Source: Gilliamella sp. App4-10
Lineage (GTDB): Bacteria > Pseudomonadota > Gammaproteobacteria > Enterobacterales > Orbaceae
DNA length: 64,000 bases
Direction of reading: 5' to 3'
Assembly (NCBI RefSeq): GCF_001690495.1
Contig: NZ_LZGS01000027.1
Coordinates: 1 to 64,000, forward strand
A program made the position numbers and the translations under genes. Numbering within the stretch: position 1 is the first letter of the stretch; every line of letters starts with the position of its first letter. Of the stretch, positions 30,756 through 41,485 are shown piece after piece. The notes below the pieces were generated by a model. The model was not told the DNA's origin and did not search any database. It was given only the letters and a program-made list of their open reading frames with translations.

Positions 30756-31811
30756 ATGAACGACAATAACGAAAAAAGCAAACCCACTATTTTTTATGCC
30801 AAAAATAGTGAACCTAAGAAACATTCTCGCTCAGCTACAGAAAAATCTACCGGATGGAAGGGTAAGCGTAAAGATGATTCATTTCAGTCGAAACCCAAAC
30901 GCGATCGTCAAGATCGTATTGAAACTTTCAAACCTCGAAATGATAAATCTAATTTTATAAAAAATAAGTTTAGTGTTGAATTTAATCAATCTCAATCTTT
31001 CATCGATAACGATTCACCATGGAAAAAAAAAGTTCGCACTAATGAACAAACACCTACATTTGGTTATGACGGATATCGTCAACGGAAAGAAGAAACTTTA
31101 GTTTATAGTGAAAATAGTTGTAGGGCTGTTTTCAAACATCGGCGTGCAGCGATTGTCAAATTATTTATTACTCAAGAGATGGCTTATCTTTTTAAAGATT
31201 TAATTGACTGGTTAGTTAAACAACGGTTAGGTTATGATGTTGTCTCTAGTGAACAAATTAGTAAAATAACCCAAACTCAACACCATGGTGGCGTCTGTTT
31301 AATTGTTAAAAAGCGTGTTCCACTCACATTATTAGATTATTTAGATGACAATAGTGATAAAGAGCATGATCGTGTTTTAGTAATTGACGATGTCAATAAT
31401 CCACATAATCTAGGGGGATTAATTCGTAGTGCCGCTTTTTATGGGATAAATGGTGTGATGTTACGTCAAACAAATTTACTCGATAGTGGTGCCGCTATGC
31501 GCGTAGCAGAAGGTGGTATTGAGGCTATTGAATCAATTAAAAGTGATGATTTTGTTGCTTCACTCGATATGCTTAAACAACGTGGTTACCAAGTTGTTGC
31601 ACTATTACCTTGTCAGGCAAAGTCTATTGCATCAAGTGAACTACATAAAATTCGTTTTAATAAAAAAGTTGCGTTAGTCATATTTCAACAAATTAATATG
31701 AAACTCATCAATTCTGCTAGCGTTGTTGTGCATTTAAAAGGCAATGATAACATGCCCGCTTTAAATATTTCGGTCGCAACGGGGATTTTATTGTCTAACT
31801 TACAAAAATAA
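30756..31811 (+). CDS. yfiF: SpoU (TrmH)-family RNA methyltransferase-like protein YfiF
   Basis: SPOUT-family 2'-O-methyltransferase homologue of unknown target. Residues 1-105 form a basic, low-complexity extension (many K, R, S, D), then a substrate-binding L30e-like domain, then the knot. Motif 1 is intact (DDVNNPHNLGGLIRSAAF, near 208-225) and motif 3 is recognisable (PALNISVATGILLSNL, near 333-348). Motif 2, normally hVhGxExxGh for SAM binding, reads VIFQQINMKLI, so the glycine and glutamate are gone. Either an RNA-binding protein without methyltransferase activity or a diverged enzyme. It lies 21 bp after nusB. Confidence 0.8.
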   Translation: MNDNNEKSKPTIFYAKNSEPKKHSRSATEKSTGWKGKRKDDSFQSKPKRDRQDRIETFKPRNDKSNFIKNKFSVEFNQSQSFIDNDSPWKKKVRTNEQTPTFGYDGYRQRKEETLVYSENSCRAVFKHRRAAIVKLFITQEMAYLFKDLIDWLVKQRLGYDVVSSEQISKITQTQHHGGVCLIVKKRVPLTLLDYLDDNSDKEHDRVLVIDDVNNPHNLGGLIRSAAFYGINGVMLRQTNLLDSGAAMRVAEGGIEAIESIKSDDFVASLDMLKQRGYQVVALLPCQAKSIASSELHKIRFNKKVALVIFQQINMKLINSASVVVHLKGNDNMPALNISVATGILLSNLQK

Positions 31812-31952
31812 AGGCATATTTTTTTATTTAATATCAGTTGATTATATAATAATAGTTATTTTACCAGTTGATAAAATATATCAAATAGCATAATTTGATT
31901 AGAAATTGCTTTTTTTTTCTGTAAATTATTATTAATTTCTTGTGTTTTGGTA

Positions 31953-32894
31953 ATGGTCATGGCTTTTAAGCATAAAGTTGGTTTAATTTTCGGGAAGTTT
32001 TATCCTTTACATTGTGGTCATATTTATTTGATTGAAAAAGCCATGAGCCAAGTTGATGAATTACATATTCTTCTTGGTTGTGAAGCAACACGCGATAAGC
32101 AACTTTTTAATAAAAGCCATTTACCAAAACAACCTCAAGTCAGCGACCGTTTTTCGTGGTTAAAAGAGACGTTTAAAGATCGCCACAATATTCATATCCA
32201 TGTACTTGATGAAGCGGGTATTGAATTTTATCCGAATGGTTGGCAAGATTGGAGCTATCGTGTTAAACAGATTCTTTCTTCACATAAAATTAAACCCAAT
32301 GTAGTATTTACTAGTGAGCCGCAAGATGTCAAAAACCATGAATTCTATTTTGGCTGTCCAGTAGTCATTGTCGATGCTAATCGAGATTTTATGAATATTA
32401 GCGCGACACAAATTCGTGAAAATCCTTATAAAAACTGGTCTTTTATTGCACAAGCAGCAAAACCTTTTTTTGTTAAAAAAGTAGCTATTATTGGTCAAGG
32501 GAGATTTTGTGACTTACCTATTCAGCTGGCTAATATTTATAATACTCAATACGTGTCTAATGGTTATATTAATTATATTGAGCGCGAAATATCAACTCAT
32601 CATAATAAACGCTATTTGAGTGAAACTGATTACATTAAAATTGCGATGTTACATGTTGAACGAGTTTCAAAGGCCGTTGAAACCGCTAATAAGCTTGTTT
32701 TTACCTCAATTGATTTTGAAACACTAGCGCACTATTACAATCAAATCTTCCAAAAAGATAATGATGTTTTAAAAGCCTTTAAAGACAGTTACCATTTTGA
32801 TTTAGTTATTCACGAAAAAGATTTAAACTCACAATTTTCACAACTGGACTATTTTGAAACAGTCTCCAAGAAGGTTGAAGCATTATTGATTTAG
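31953..32894 (+). CDS. nadR: NadR-type nicotinamide-nucleotide adenylyltransferase with a degenerate kinase domain
   Basis: The N-terminal half is an NMN adenylyltransferase: VGLIFGKFYPLHCGHIYLIEKA (HxGH-type, here HCGH) and FMNISATQIRENPYKNW (ISxTxxR). The C-terminal half is the ribosylnicotinamide kinase domain by alignment (PFFVKKVAIIG to TQYVSNGY, FTSIDFETLAHY, YHFDLVIHE), but its Walker A, expected as GGESSGKST, reads GQGRFCDLPIQ and has lost the lysine. The N-terminal helix-turn-helix of the E. coli repressor is absent. So it probably makes NAD from NMN but cannot phosphorylate ribosylnicotinamide or repress. ATG 31953 is the working start; 31959 is possible. Confidence 0.85.
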   Translation: MVMAFKHKVGLIFGKFYPLHCGHIYLIEKAMSQVDELHILLGCEATRDKQLFNKSHLPKQPQVSDRFSWLKETFKDRHNIHIHVLDEAGIEFYPNGWQDWSYRVKQILSSHKIKPNVVFTSEPQDVKNHEFYFGCPVVIVDANRDFMNISATQIRENPYKNWSFIAQAAKPFFVKKVAIIGQGRFCDLPIQLANIYNTQYVSNGYINYIEREISTHHNKRYLSETDYIKIAMLHVERVSKAVETANKLVFTSIDFETLAHYYNQIFQKDNDVLKAFKDSYHFDLVIHEKDLNSQFSQLDYFETVSKKVEALLI

Positions 32895-32955
32895 TTCATC
32901 ACATTTATTGTGGCTTATGCTAAAATAAGGTAAATCTTTGTGATAGGTAAATTTT

Positions 32956-33732
32956 ATGTCTCAATCTTCTGATAAACAAGACAATACAAATCAAGAAAAA
33001 ATTGATTTTGGTTACATGCAAGTTCCAAAACAAGAAAAAGTAAAACGTGTCGCTGAAGTATTTAACTCGGTTGCTGATAAATATGATGTCATGAATGATC
33101 TCATGTCATTTGGTATCCATCGAATTTGGAAAAGAATTGCCATTGAATATAGCAGTGTGCGTACAGGACAAAAAGTTTTAGATCTGGCTGGGGGCACTGG
33201 TGACTTAACGGCAAAATTTTCGCAACTTGTTGGTGATAATGGATTAGTTGTTTTAGCTGATATTAACGAATCGATGTTAAAAGTTGGGCGGGATAAACTG
33301 CGTGACAAAGGATTATTTAAAAATATCGAATATGTACAAGCCAATGCTGAAGAATTACCTTTTGCTGACAACTATTTTGATTGTATAACAATTTCATTTG
33401 GTTTACGCAATGTCACTGATAAAGAAAAGGCCTTACGTTCTATGTGGCGGGTATTGAAACCTGGTGGACGTTTATTGATTCTTGAGTTTTCTAAACCTCA
33501 ATATCAAATTCTAAATAAAGCGTATGATCTGTATTCATTTACCATGCTACCATTAATGGGCAAAATTGTGGCAAATGATTCTGAAAGTTATCGTTATTTA
33601 GCCGAATCAATTCGCATGCATCCCGATCAAAATACATTGAAAAAAATGATGGAAGATGCTGGTTTTGTTGATGTGAAATATCACAATATGACTGGTGGCA
33701 TTGTTGCATTACATACTGGCTTTAAATTTTGA
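32956..33732 (+). CDS. ubiE: Demethylmenaquinone / 2-methoxy-6-polyprenylbenzoquinol methyltransferase
   Basis: SAM-dependent C-methyltransferase used in both ubiquinone and menaquinone synthesis. [28 protein letters not shown] opens the domain, the SAM site is [14 protein letters not shown], and [26 protein letters not shown] and the [12 protein letters not shown] terminus are diagnostic. First gene of ubiE-ubiB-tatABC. Confidence 0.96.
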   Translation: MSQSSDKQDNTNQEKIDFGYMQVPKQEKVKRVAEVFNSVADKYDVMNDLMSFGIHRIWKRIAIEYSSVRTGQKVLDLAGGTGDLTAKFSQLVGDNGLVVLADINESMLKVGRDKLRDKGLFKNIEYVQANAEELPFADNYFDCITISFGLRNVTDKEKALRSMWRVLKPGGRLLILEFSKPQYQILNKAYDLYSFTMLPLMGKIVANDSESYRYLAESIRMHPDQNTLKKMMEDAGFVDVKYHNMTGGIVALHTGFKF

Positions 33733-33746
33733 TGTGATAAATAATA

Positions 33747-35291
33747 ATGACATTTTTTAGACTGTATAAAATATTAACCGTATTTCGAGCCTATCAATTA
33801 AATGAACTATTGCCGACAAAATATCGTTTGTCAAAATGGCTGCGTACTTTATTGTTTTGCTTGTTTTGGGTTAGACCTAAAGCGAAACAGCAAGAAGTTG
33901 GTGAGCGCTTACAACAAGCACTACAAGAATTAGGTCCGGTTTGGATAAAGCTTGGACAAATGATTTCAACTCGGCGTGATGTTTTGCCAAAACACATAGC
34001 TGATGCTTTAGCTAAATTACAAGACCAAGTTATTCCTTTTGACGGTAACATTGCTAAACAATTGATTGAAACAGCTTTAGGGCAACCTATTGATTATTAT
34101 TTTGCTGATTTTGACGAAACACCACTAGCATCAGCATCAATTGCACAGGTTCATACCGCAGTATTAAAACGTAGCCAAGCCGAGGTTGTTATCAAAGTTT
34201 TACGCCCTAATATTTTACCGGTTATTCAAGCTGATATCGCGGTGATGTATTGGGTAGCTAAACAATTTACTAAACGTATCAAATCAGGCGAAAAATTGCG
34301 AGCTGTTGAAATAGTGTATGATTATGAAATGACACTATTAAAAGAATTAGATTTACAAAAAGAGGCTTACAATACCATTAGATTGCGTGATAATTTTATC
34401 AATAGCGATACGTTATATATCCCTTATGTTTATCAAGAACTGTGCCGAAAAAACGTGATGGTTGAAGAGCGTATTAAAGGAGTTTCTATTGCAAATATCG
34501 ACCAGCTCAAGCAGAATAATGTCAATATGAAATTACTTGCAGAACGAGGTGTACAAGCCTTTTTTACTCAGGTATTTCGTGATAACTTTTTTCATGCTGA
34601 TATGCATCCGGGTAATATTTTTGTCGATATTACCGATCCACAAAATCCACGTTATATTGGAATTGATTGTGCCATTGTTGGCATATTGAGTGATGATGAT
34701 CAACGCTACCTTGCTGAAAATTTCTTGGCCTTTTTTAATCGAGATTATCGAAAAATAGCCGAAACCTATATCGCTTCAGGCTGGGTACCAGCAACGACTG
34801 ATGTTATAGCGCTTGAAATGGCGATGCGCAATGTTTGTGAACTAGCATTTGCAAAACCTCTTGCTGAGATCTCATTTTCACAGATTTTACTGCAATTATT
34901 TCAAGTGGCGCGTCAATTTGAAATGGATATTCAACCCCAATTAACTCTTCTTGAAAAAACGTTATTTTATATTGAAGGGCTTGGACGCCAGCTTTACCCC
35001 GAACTTGATTTATGGCAAACAGCAAAGCCGTTTTTAGAAAAGTGGTATAAAGATAAATATAGTGCTAAAAAAATTCTGCAACAAGCTTGGGAATCGTTAC
35101 CAGAGTGGCGAACCATGTTGCCACAGTTACCAGAAAAATTAAATAACTATGAGCGAATAACCAAACAGATGAATGTTCAATTAAAACAAATCAATCAAGA
35201 ATTACAACGTAGTAAAAGGCGTGAACGAAATCTATACGGGATGCTTGGGTTGTTTTGTACTTTATGTATTATAATACTGTTTGTTCATTAA
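33747..35291 (+). CDS. ubiB: UbiB, ABC1/ADCK-family kinase-like protein in ubiquinone synthesis
   Basis: Atypical protein-kinase-fold ATPase needed for ubiquinone synthesis. The KxGQ motif (WIKLGQMISTRRDVLP) is near residue 70, the alanine-rich loop and lysine motif in ASIAQVHTAVLK to VVIKVLRP, and the catalytic HADMHPGNIFVDI near 288. The C-terminal hydrophobic tail (LYGMLGLFCTLCIIILFVH) gives the membrane anchor. 514 residues against 546 in E. coli. It follows ubiE by 14 bp: no ubiJ gene lies between, unlike in E. coli. Confidence 0.95.
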   Translation: MTFFRLYKILTVFRAYQLNELLPTKYRLSKWLRTLLFCLFWVRPKAKQQEVGERLQQALQELGPVWIKLGQMISTRRDVLPKHIADALAKLQDQVIPFDGNIAKQLIETALGQPIDYYFADFDETPLASASIAQVHTAVLKRSQAEVVIKVLRPNILPVIQADIAVMYWVAKQFTKRIKSGEKLRAVEIVYDYEMTLLKELDLQKEAYNTIRLRDNFINSDTLYIPYVYQELCRKNVMVEERIKGVSIANIDQLKQNNVNMKLLAERGVQAFFTQVFRDNFFHADMHPGNIFVDITDPQNPRYIGIDCAIVGILSDDDQRYLAENFLAFFNRDYRKIAETYIASGWVPATTDVIALEMAMRNVCELAFAKPLAEISFSQILLQLFQVARQFEMDIQPQLTLLEKTLFYIEGLGRQLYPELDLWQTAKPFLEKWYKDKYSAKKILQQAWESLPEWRTMLPQLPEKLNNYERITKQMNVQLKQINQELQRSKRRERNLYGMLGLFCTLCIIILFVH

Positions 35292-35374
35292 AGATATCGC
35301 TCTAAGCTAGTTATTTTGGAATATTATAATTTGCGTGTATAATTTAGCTATTAACCCCATAGGAGATAATTATC

Positions 35375-35599
35375 ATGATGCCAAGCTTGCCTCAACTCCT
35401 CATATTAATTGCTGTTGTTGTATTGTTATTTGGAACGAAAAAATTACGTTCATTGGGCTCTGATCTTGGCGCATCAATTAAAGGCTTTAAAAAAGCCATG
35501 AGTGATGATGACAATGACGGTAAAAAAGAGTTTGATAATTCACAAAAAGTCGAGAATATCGACTCATCTGATTCTAATAATCACAACAAAAAAGAGTAA
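35375..35599 (+). CDS. tatA: Sec-independent translocase subunit TatA
   Basis: Pore-forming/weakening component of the Tat system for folded proteins. One N-terminal helix ([16 protein letters not shown]) followed at once by the conserved [28 protein letters not shown] amphipathic helix and an acidic tail. 74 residues, slightly shorter than E. coli TatA. The spacer from ubiB (83 bp) probably holds a promoter. Confidence 0.96.
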   Translation: MMPSLPQLLILIAVVVLLFGTKKLRSLGSDLGASIKGFKKAMSDDDNDGKKEFDNSQKVENIDSSDSNNHNKKE

Positions 35600-35602
35600 A
35601 CT

Positions 35603-35944
35603 GTGTTCGATATCAGCTTTGGGCAATTACTATTAGTATTAATTATTGGTCTGGTGGTGTTAGGGCCAGAACGATTACCTGTTGCGATAAAAGCAGTTGC
35701 AGGATGGATAAAGGTGTTACGTCGCATGTCAGCCACTGTACAGTTAGAGTTAAATAAAGAACTTAAACTACAAGAATTACAAGATAGTTTAAAAAAGGCT
35801 GAACAAAGTGGTTTAACAACACTTACGCCAGAAATTCAAGAATCTATCGATGATTTAAAGCGCGTAACAGAATCCTTAAAAAATGAAATCGACTCTACAA
35901 CGCAAATCAATCCCCAAATTGACACAGATAAAAATAAACCATGA
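35603..35944 (+). CDS. tatB: Sec-independent translocase subunit TatB
   Basis: Part of the TatBC receptor for twin-arginine signal peptides. [41 protein letters not shown] is the diagnostic N-terminus with the LGPERLP turn. GTG start three bases after tatA. 113 residues, shorter than E. coli (171), the difference being in the variable C-terminal tail. It overlaps tatC by four bases (ATGA). Confidence 0.95.
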   Translation: MFDISFGQLLLVLIIGLVVLGPERLPVAIKAVAGWIKVLRRMSATVQLELNKELKLQELQDSLKKAEQSGLTTLTPEIQESIDDLKRVTESLKNEIDSTTQINPQIDTDKNKP

Positions 35945-36702
35945 CAGACGACGCTACTCAACCATTAATTGGTCATCTTGTTGAACTCAGAACACGATTA
36001 CTACGTTGCATTATCTGCATCTTGTTGGTATTAGCTTGTTTACTCTATTTTTCCAATGATATTTATTACATTGTAGCAAATCCACTTATCAGCCAATTAC
36101 CTCAAGGTAGTAGCATGATAGCAACCGATATTGCAGCCCCATTTTTTACGCCAATTAAGCTAACAACCGTGGTGGCGATATTTATTTCAATTCCGTATGT
36201 ACTGTACCAAATTTGGGGATTTATCGCACCAGCATTGTACCAACATGAAAGACGTTTGGTGATGCCACTAATTATATCAAGCACGATTCTTTTTTATCTT
36301 GGTATCGCCTTTGCTTATTTTGTGGTGTTTCCACTCGCGTTTTACTTTTTTATTCATACAGCGCCGGTTGATGTGGCTATTAATACTGACATCACAAAGT
36401 ATCTTGATTTTGTTATGACACTTTTTGTGGTATTTGGTTTTGCTTTTGAAGTTCCAGTCGCTATTATTTTGCTTTGTTGGACAGGAATAACGACGCCTAA
36501 AAGTCTACGAAAAAAACGCCCATATATTATTGTTGGGGTATTTGCTGTCGCGATGTTTGTAACACCTCCAGATGTATTTTCGCAAATATTATTGGCTGTA
36601 CCTATCTGTTTATTATTTGAAATAGGGACTTTCTTTGCCCGTTTTTATCAACCACGTAATAATGACAATATAGAAGACGATAGCCAAGAATCTGAACAAT
36701 AG
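35941..36702 (+). CDS. tatC: Sec-independent translocase subunit TatC
   Basis: Six-helix membrane core of the Tat signal-peptide receptor. [16 protein letters not shown] opens it and the proline-rich loop with [14 protein letters not shown] and [19 protein letters not shown] are hallmark stretches. Coupled to tatB by a four-base overlap. Acidic C-terminal tail. 253 residues. Confidence 0.97.
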   Translation: MTDDATQPLIGHLVELRTRLLRCIICILLVLACLLYFSNDIYYIVANPLISQLPQGSSMIATDIAAPFFTPIKLTTVVAIFISIPYVLYQIWGFIAPALYQHERRLVMPLIISSTILFYLGIAFAYFVVFPLAFYFFIHTAPVDVAINTDITKYLDFVMTLFVVFGFAFEVPVAIILLCWTGITTPKSLRKKRPYIIVGVFAVAMFVTPPDVFSQILLAVPICLLFEIGTFFARFYQPRNNDNIEDDSQESEQ

Positions 36703-36756
36703 ACATAAACAGATAACCAATGAATTAAACAGAACAAGTAAGGATAAAGAGTCATA

Positions 36757-38181
36757 ATGAATACATCATTACCTGATTTTAATTGTGCCAATGTATTAGT
36801 TGTGGGCGATATTATGTTAGATCGCTATTGGTATGGGGGAACTAATCGAATATCGCCTGAAGCACCAGTGCCAGTTGTTAAAATCGACTCTTTAGAAGAA
36901 CGCCCAGGCGGCGCTGCCAATGTTGCCATGAATATTACTTCACTTTGTGGTAATGCACGACTTATTGGCTTAACAGGCATTGATGAACCTGCAAAAATTC
37001 TTGATGAACAACTCAGTAAACATAAAGTTCACTGTGATTTTGTATCCGTTTCAACGCACCCAACCATCACCAAATTACGAGTTCTATCACGCAATCAACA
37101 ATTGATTCGTATCGATTTTGAAGAAGGATTTGGTAATATTGATGCAACGCCTATTCTTGAGCGCATTCAAACTGCATTAACAACCCATAAAGTGTTAGTT
37201 CTGTCAGATTATGCTAAGGGGGCATTATCAGCAGTTCAAGCAATGATTAAGCTTGCCAATCAAGCCAATGTACCGATTTTAGTTGATCCCAAAGGTACGG
37301 ATTTTGAACGTTATCGTGGAGCAACAATCCTAACACCTAATATGTCAGAGTTTGAAGCCGTAGTCGGCCATTGTCAAAGCGAAGAAGATATCGTAGAGAA
37401 AGGTTACCAGCTGATTAAACAGTACGATCTAAAAGCACTTTTAGTAACACGAAGTGAAAAAGGCATGACGTTACTCCAATTAGATAAACCGATCTATCAT
37501 CTACCGACTCAAGCCAAAGAAGTGTTTGATGTGACTGGTGCTGGCGATACTGTAATTGCCACCTTAGCAGCGGCGTTAGCAGCGGGGCAATCTTTAGAAG
37601 AGAGCTGTTTTTTAGCCAATGCCGCAGCCGGTGTTGTTGTTGGTAAACTGGGTACATCAACGGTTTCGCAAGTCGAGCTAAGTAATGCTATTCGAGCCCG
37701 TGCCGATGACGGTTTTGGGGTAATGACAGAAGAGGAACTCAAAGAAGAAGTACAAAAGGCGCGCATGCGTGGTGAAAAAATTGTTATGACCAATGGTTGC
37801 TTTGATATCTTACATGCGGGTCATGTTTCTTACCTTGCTAATGCGCGTAAACTAGGGGATCGTTTAATTGTTGCTGTGAACAGTGATACCTCGGTTAAAC
37901 AGTTAAAGGGCGAATCCCGACCGATTAACCCGTTAATGCAACGAATGATTGTACTGGGAGCGCTTGATTCAGTTGACTGGGTTGTTCCATTTGAAGAAGA
38001 AACCCCTCAACGATTAATTGCTAGCGTCTTGCCCGATGTCTTAGTCAAAGGTGGCGATTATAAACCCGAAGATATTGCTGGGGGAAAAGAAGTTATCGCT
38101 GCTGGCGGTAGTGTTAAAGTGCTTAACTTTGAAGATGGCTGTTCCACGACTAACATTATTAATGCAATAAAAAATCGCTAA
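36757..38181 (+). CDS. hldE: Bifunctional heptokinase / heptose-1-phosphate adenylyltransferase
   Basis: Phosphorylates D-glycero-D-manno-heptose 7-phosphate and, after GmhB, adds ADP, supplying LPS core heptose. The ribokinase-fold domain (1-315) has [25 protein letters not shown] and the catalytic [14 protein letters not shown]. The nucleotidyltransferase domain (about 340-474) has [18 protein letters not shown] with the HxGH site. 474 residues, E. coli size. Partner of gmhA in this window. Confidence 0.97.
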   Translation: MNTSLPDFNCANVLVVGDIMLDRYWYGGTNRISPEAPVPVVKIDSLEERPGGAANVAMNITSLCGNARLIGLTGIDEPAKILDEQLSKHKVHCDFVSVSTHPTITKLRVLSRNQQLIRIDFEEGFGNIDATPILERIQTALTTHKVLVLSDYAKGALSAVQAMIKLANQANVPILVDPKGTDFERYRGATILTPNMSEFEAVVGHCQSEEDIVEKGYQLIKQYDLKALLVTRSEKGMTLLQLDKPIYHLPTQAKEVFDVTGAGDTVIATLAAALAAGQSLEESCFLANAAAGVVVGKLGTSTVSQVELSNAIRARADDGFGVMTEEELKEEVQKARMRGEKIVMTNGCFDILHAGHVSYLANARKLGDRLIVAVNSDTSVKQLKGESRPINPLMQRMIVLGALDSVDWVVPFEEETPQRLIASVLPDVLVKGGDYKPEDIAGGKEVIAAGGSVKVLNFEDGCSTTNIINAIKNR

Positions 38182-38195
38182 ATTGTAGTAGATAA

Positions 38196-38229
38196 AATCG
38201 GCTACTTCGGTAAGTAACCGATTGTTTCT
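38196..38229 (+). terminator. Hairpin after hldE
   Basis: Arms AATCGGCTACTT and AAGTAACCGATT (one mismatch) around a short loop 15 bp after the stop, followed by an imperfect T-rich tract. Confidence 0.55.
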
Positions 38230-38455
38230 CAAGCTTCTATAACTTCAATTAGCTATTATCTTGTTTTAAACATAACTTAATATAAAAATTGGTCACCATT
38301 TTCATCAAGTCTCTTAATAATATAGAACGTTAATAATGATTAGTATGATCAATCGTTAATAACTATTATTAAATTTCAAAATTAATACTTTTTTTATTAT
38401 GCGCTTTATGCAAAGCTAATAACCAAATTATGAAAATGAGTATTAAGGATATTTT

Positions 38456-39808
38456 ATGACCAAACATTATGATTATATTGCTATTGGTGGCGGTAGTGGT
38501 GGGATAGCATCAGTTAACCGAGCTGCATCCTATGGAAAAAAATGTGCTATTATTGAGGCAAAATTATTAGGCGGAACCTGTGTAAATGTTGGGTGTGTGC
38601 CTAAAAAAGTCATGTGGTATGGTGCACAAATTGCTGAAGCGATTAATCACTATGGCCCCGATTACGGTTTTGATACCACCATGAATCAATTCAATTGGGA
38701 TAAATTAATTGCTAGCCGAACTGCTTATATTGATCGAATCCATCAATCGTATGATCGAATTCTCAATAATAATAAAGTTGATGTGATTCATGGATATGCT
38801 AAGTTTGTTGACTCTCATACCGTTGAGGTAAATGGCGAACATTATAGTGCCGATCATATTCTGATAGCTGTCGGGGGTAAACCAACGATTCCGAATATCC
38901 CTGGTGCGCAATATGGTATTACATCTGATGGTTTCTTTGCACTAAAAGCCTTACCTAAGCGTGTGGCGGTTGTTGGCGCTGGTTATATTGCTTGCGAAAT
39001 CGCAAGTGTATTACATGCACTTGGCGCGCAAACTCATCAATTTGTTCGCAATGCTACACCACTACGATCTTTTGATCCACTTATTGTTGAAACCTTGATG
39101 GAGGTTATTACTACTGAAGGGCAACAATTACATACCTTTGCGATTCCGCAATCTGTTACAAAAAATAGTGACAATTCTTTAACATTAATCCTTGAAAATG
39201 GTGAAAGTTATACAGTCGATTGTTTAATTTGGGCAATAGGTCGTGAACCAGCTACAAATGACATGAATTTACAGGCAGCAGGAATTGAAATTGATAATAA
39301 AGGCTTTGTGATAGTGGATAAATATCAAAATACCAATGTACGGGGTATTTATTCTGTCGGTGATGATACAGGTGCCATGGCATTAACGCCGGTTGCGGTT
39401 GCTGCTGGTCGTCGCTTATCAGAAAGGCTTTTTAACAATAAGCCTGATGAACATTTAGATTATAGTAATATTCCAACCGTTGTCTTCACCCATCCAGCAA
39501 TTGGAACAGTAGGGTTGACGGAGCCAGAAGCGATACAGCAATATGGTCAAGAAAACGTCAAAGTCTATAAATCCACTTTTACGGCCATGTATACCGCAGT
39601 TACACAACATCGTCAACCATGTCGTATGAAGCTAGTGTGCGCCGGTAAAGATGAAAAAATTGTTGGTATTCATGGTATTGGATATGGGATGGACGAAATG
39701 TTACAAGGCTTTGCCGTAGCACTAAAAATGGGTGCAACGAAAAAGGATTTTGATAACACCGTTGCAATTCACCCAACTGCTGCTGAAGAGTTTGTTACTA
39801 TGCGTTAA
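38456..39808 (+). CDS. gorA: Glutathione-disulfide reductase
   Basis: FAD- and NADPH-dependent recycling of oxidised glutathione. FAD-binding [17 protein letters not shown] opens it; the redox-active disulfide is in [16 protein letters not shown]; the second dinucleotide site is [12 protein letters not shown]; the dimer-interface catalytic histidine is in [12 protein letters not shown] at the end. 450 residues, as in E. coli (gor). Confidence 0.96.
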   Translation: MTKHYDYIAIGGGSGGIASVNRAASYGKKCAIIEAKLLGGTCVNVGCVPKKVMWYGAQIAEAINHYGPDYGFDTTMNQFNWDKLIASRTAYIDRIHQSYDRILNNNKVDVIHGYAKFVDSHTVEVNGEHYSADHILIAVGGKPTIPNIPGAQYGITSDGFFALKALPKRVAVVGAGYIACEIASVLHALGAQTHQFVRNATPLRSFDPLIVETLMEVITTEGQQLHTFAIPQSVTKNSDNSLTLILENGESYTVDCLIWAIGREPATNDMNLQAAGIEIDNKGFVIVDKYQNTNVRGIYSVGDDTGAMALTPVAVAAGRRLSERLFNNKPDEHLDYSNIPTVVFTHPAIGTVGLTEPEAIQQYGQENVKVYKSTFTAMYTAVTQHRQPCRMKLVCAGKDEKIVGIHGIGYGMDEMLQGFAVALKMGATKKDFDNTVAIHPTAAEEFVTMR

Positions 39809-39841
39809 TATGGCAGCTACTGTATAGCACTAAGTTAAATA

Positions 39842-39868
39842 AAAAAGCAGAGGAGTTCTCTGCTTTTT
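39842..39868. terminator. Bidirectional terminator between gorA and the MHS transporter
   Basis: Perfect 11-bp stem AAAAAGCAGAG/CTCTGCTTTTT with a 5-nt loop, T-runs on both strands, between converging genes. Confidence 0.93.
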
Positions 39869-39889
39869 ATTGCAAAAGAAATCTTACTG

Positions 39890-41242
39890 TTAATGATTAG
39901 TTGAATTACTGCTCCAGCCCTTTTTTGCTAAAGGATAGAAACCCACTCCAATTGCAATTAGTGCCACAAAAGAGATATAGATACCCGCACCCAGATAACT
40001 ATATTTCCCTAATAAATGTTCAGGACTTAATAGATAAATCGTTAACGTTGGCGTAATAGCACTAAATAACGCATAAGCTAAATTATAAGAAAAAGACAAA
40101 CCTGAATAGCGGATTGCTGGTGGAAATGTCCTTGTTCCAATAATTGGTGTCATGACAACAGAGCCGATAAAAAGCCCAAACACAGCCCAAATCAAATAAA
40201 GCTTGGTGATTGACATATCAGGTGATAAAGAACTATAAAAATAGAGACTAGAAACAGTAAGACCTCCCCAGCAAATCATTACGGTTTTTGTTGAGCCAAG
40301 TTTATCATCCAACCATCCAAAAATAACACAACCTAATGTTAAGGTTAAAGCCGCAATACAACCACCGATCCGCCAATCAAGGTTAGCAAAATGATACATT
40401 CCGCCCACAATACGGCCAGGCGTAATTAAAATTCCCACCATAATTGCTGTGGATAATGACCAAGTTAATAATGCAACAATCAAACAGGCTGTTTTGTGTT
40501 TTTGAAGTACAGTAACAACTGGGATATTTTTCTCAATTGCTTTACGAGCAGCTAATTCTTTAAAAATAGGTGTTTCAGAAAGAAAACGGCGTAAATAAAC
40601 TGAAATAATCCCAAAAATTCCCCCAATAATGAAGGGAATACGCCAAGCGTAATCTAAAATATTTTGTGTCGTAAAACAAAGATCGATAATAATCGTGACA
40701 ATAAAACCAAGCAAAATCCCACCAGTAATACCCGAAGTTAATGTGCCAACGCCGAGTCCATAACGCTGCTTTGGTACATGTTCAGCAATAAATACCCAAG
40801 CGCCAGGCATTTCACCGCCAATAGCGGCTCCTTGCAACATACGCATGACCAAAAGTAACAATGGCGCAAAAATACCAATCATTTCGTAAGTAGGCAAAAT
40901 ACCAATGATAAAGGTTGGTAGTGCCATCAAGGCAACACTTAAAGTAAACATCTTTTTACGGCCAACTTTATCGCCAAAGTGAGCCATAATAATGCCACCA
41001 ATAGGGCGCACCAAATAACCAGCAGCGAAAATCCCCCAAGCAAACAGATCTAATGTCAAAGGCGATAACGAATGGGGTAAAAAGAGTGGTTTGACGATGG
41101 TATCAATGTAAAGTGCATAGATAACAAAATCATAGAACTCTAATGTACCGCCTAAAGAAGACAACACTAACGTTTTTAAATCTTTACTATTTAATGGTCG
41201 TGCAGTGGGTTGCCACTGAGCATTGATTTCAGACTGATTCAT
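39890..41242 (-). CDS. MFS transporter of the metabolite:H+ symporter (MHS) family
   Basis: Twelve-helix symporter of the ShiA/ProP/KgtP/YhjE group, which import dicarboxylates, betaine or shikimate with protons. Family marks: LGGTLEFYDFVIYALY after the cytosolic start, RPIGGIIMAHFGDKVGRKKMFTLS in loop 2-3, RMLQGAAIGGEMPGAWVFIAEH and RRFLSETPIFKELA in the central loop. 450 residues. The substrate cannot be deduced. Converges on gorA. Confidence 0.88.
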   Translation of the reverse strand: MNQSEINAQWQPTARPLNSKDLKTLVLSSLGGTLEFYDFVIYALYIDTIVKPLFLPHSLSPLTLDLFAWGIFAAGYLVRPIGGIIMAHFGDKVGRKKMFTLSVALMALPTFIIGILPTYEMIGIFAPLLLLVMRMLQGAAIGGEMPGAWVFIAEHVPKQRYGLGVGTLTSGITGGILLGFIVTIIIDLCFTTQNILDYAWRIPFIIGGIFGIISVYLRRFLSETPIFKELAARKAIEKNIPVVTVLQKHKTACLIVALLTWSLSTAIMVGILITPGRIVGGMYHFANLDWRIGGCIAALTLTLGCVIFGWLDDKLGSTKTVMICWGGLTVSSLYFYSSLSPDMSITKLYLIWAVFGLFIGSVVMTPIIGTRTFPPAIRYSGLSFSYNLAYALFSAITPTLTIYLLSPEHLLGKYSYLGAGIYISFVALIAIGVGFYPLAKKGWSSNSTNH

Positions 41243-41485
41243 GAACTAACCTTATTTTCATTGTTAAATTGATATAGCAAATCAAGAAAATTTATTTTTT
41301 TGACCAAATCTTATAAAGAATCCTCATTCTGCCACAAAAAGATGCCTTTTTTTCCATCATAAAAAAATTTAATGAATGACATTAAACTGTCTATTTGAAT
41401 TATAATCTTAATATATTTATATTTTATTGGATAAAAATATCGCCATTTACCATATCATGGTGGTTAATACAATAAGGATGATTTA

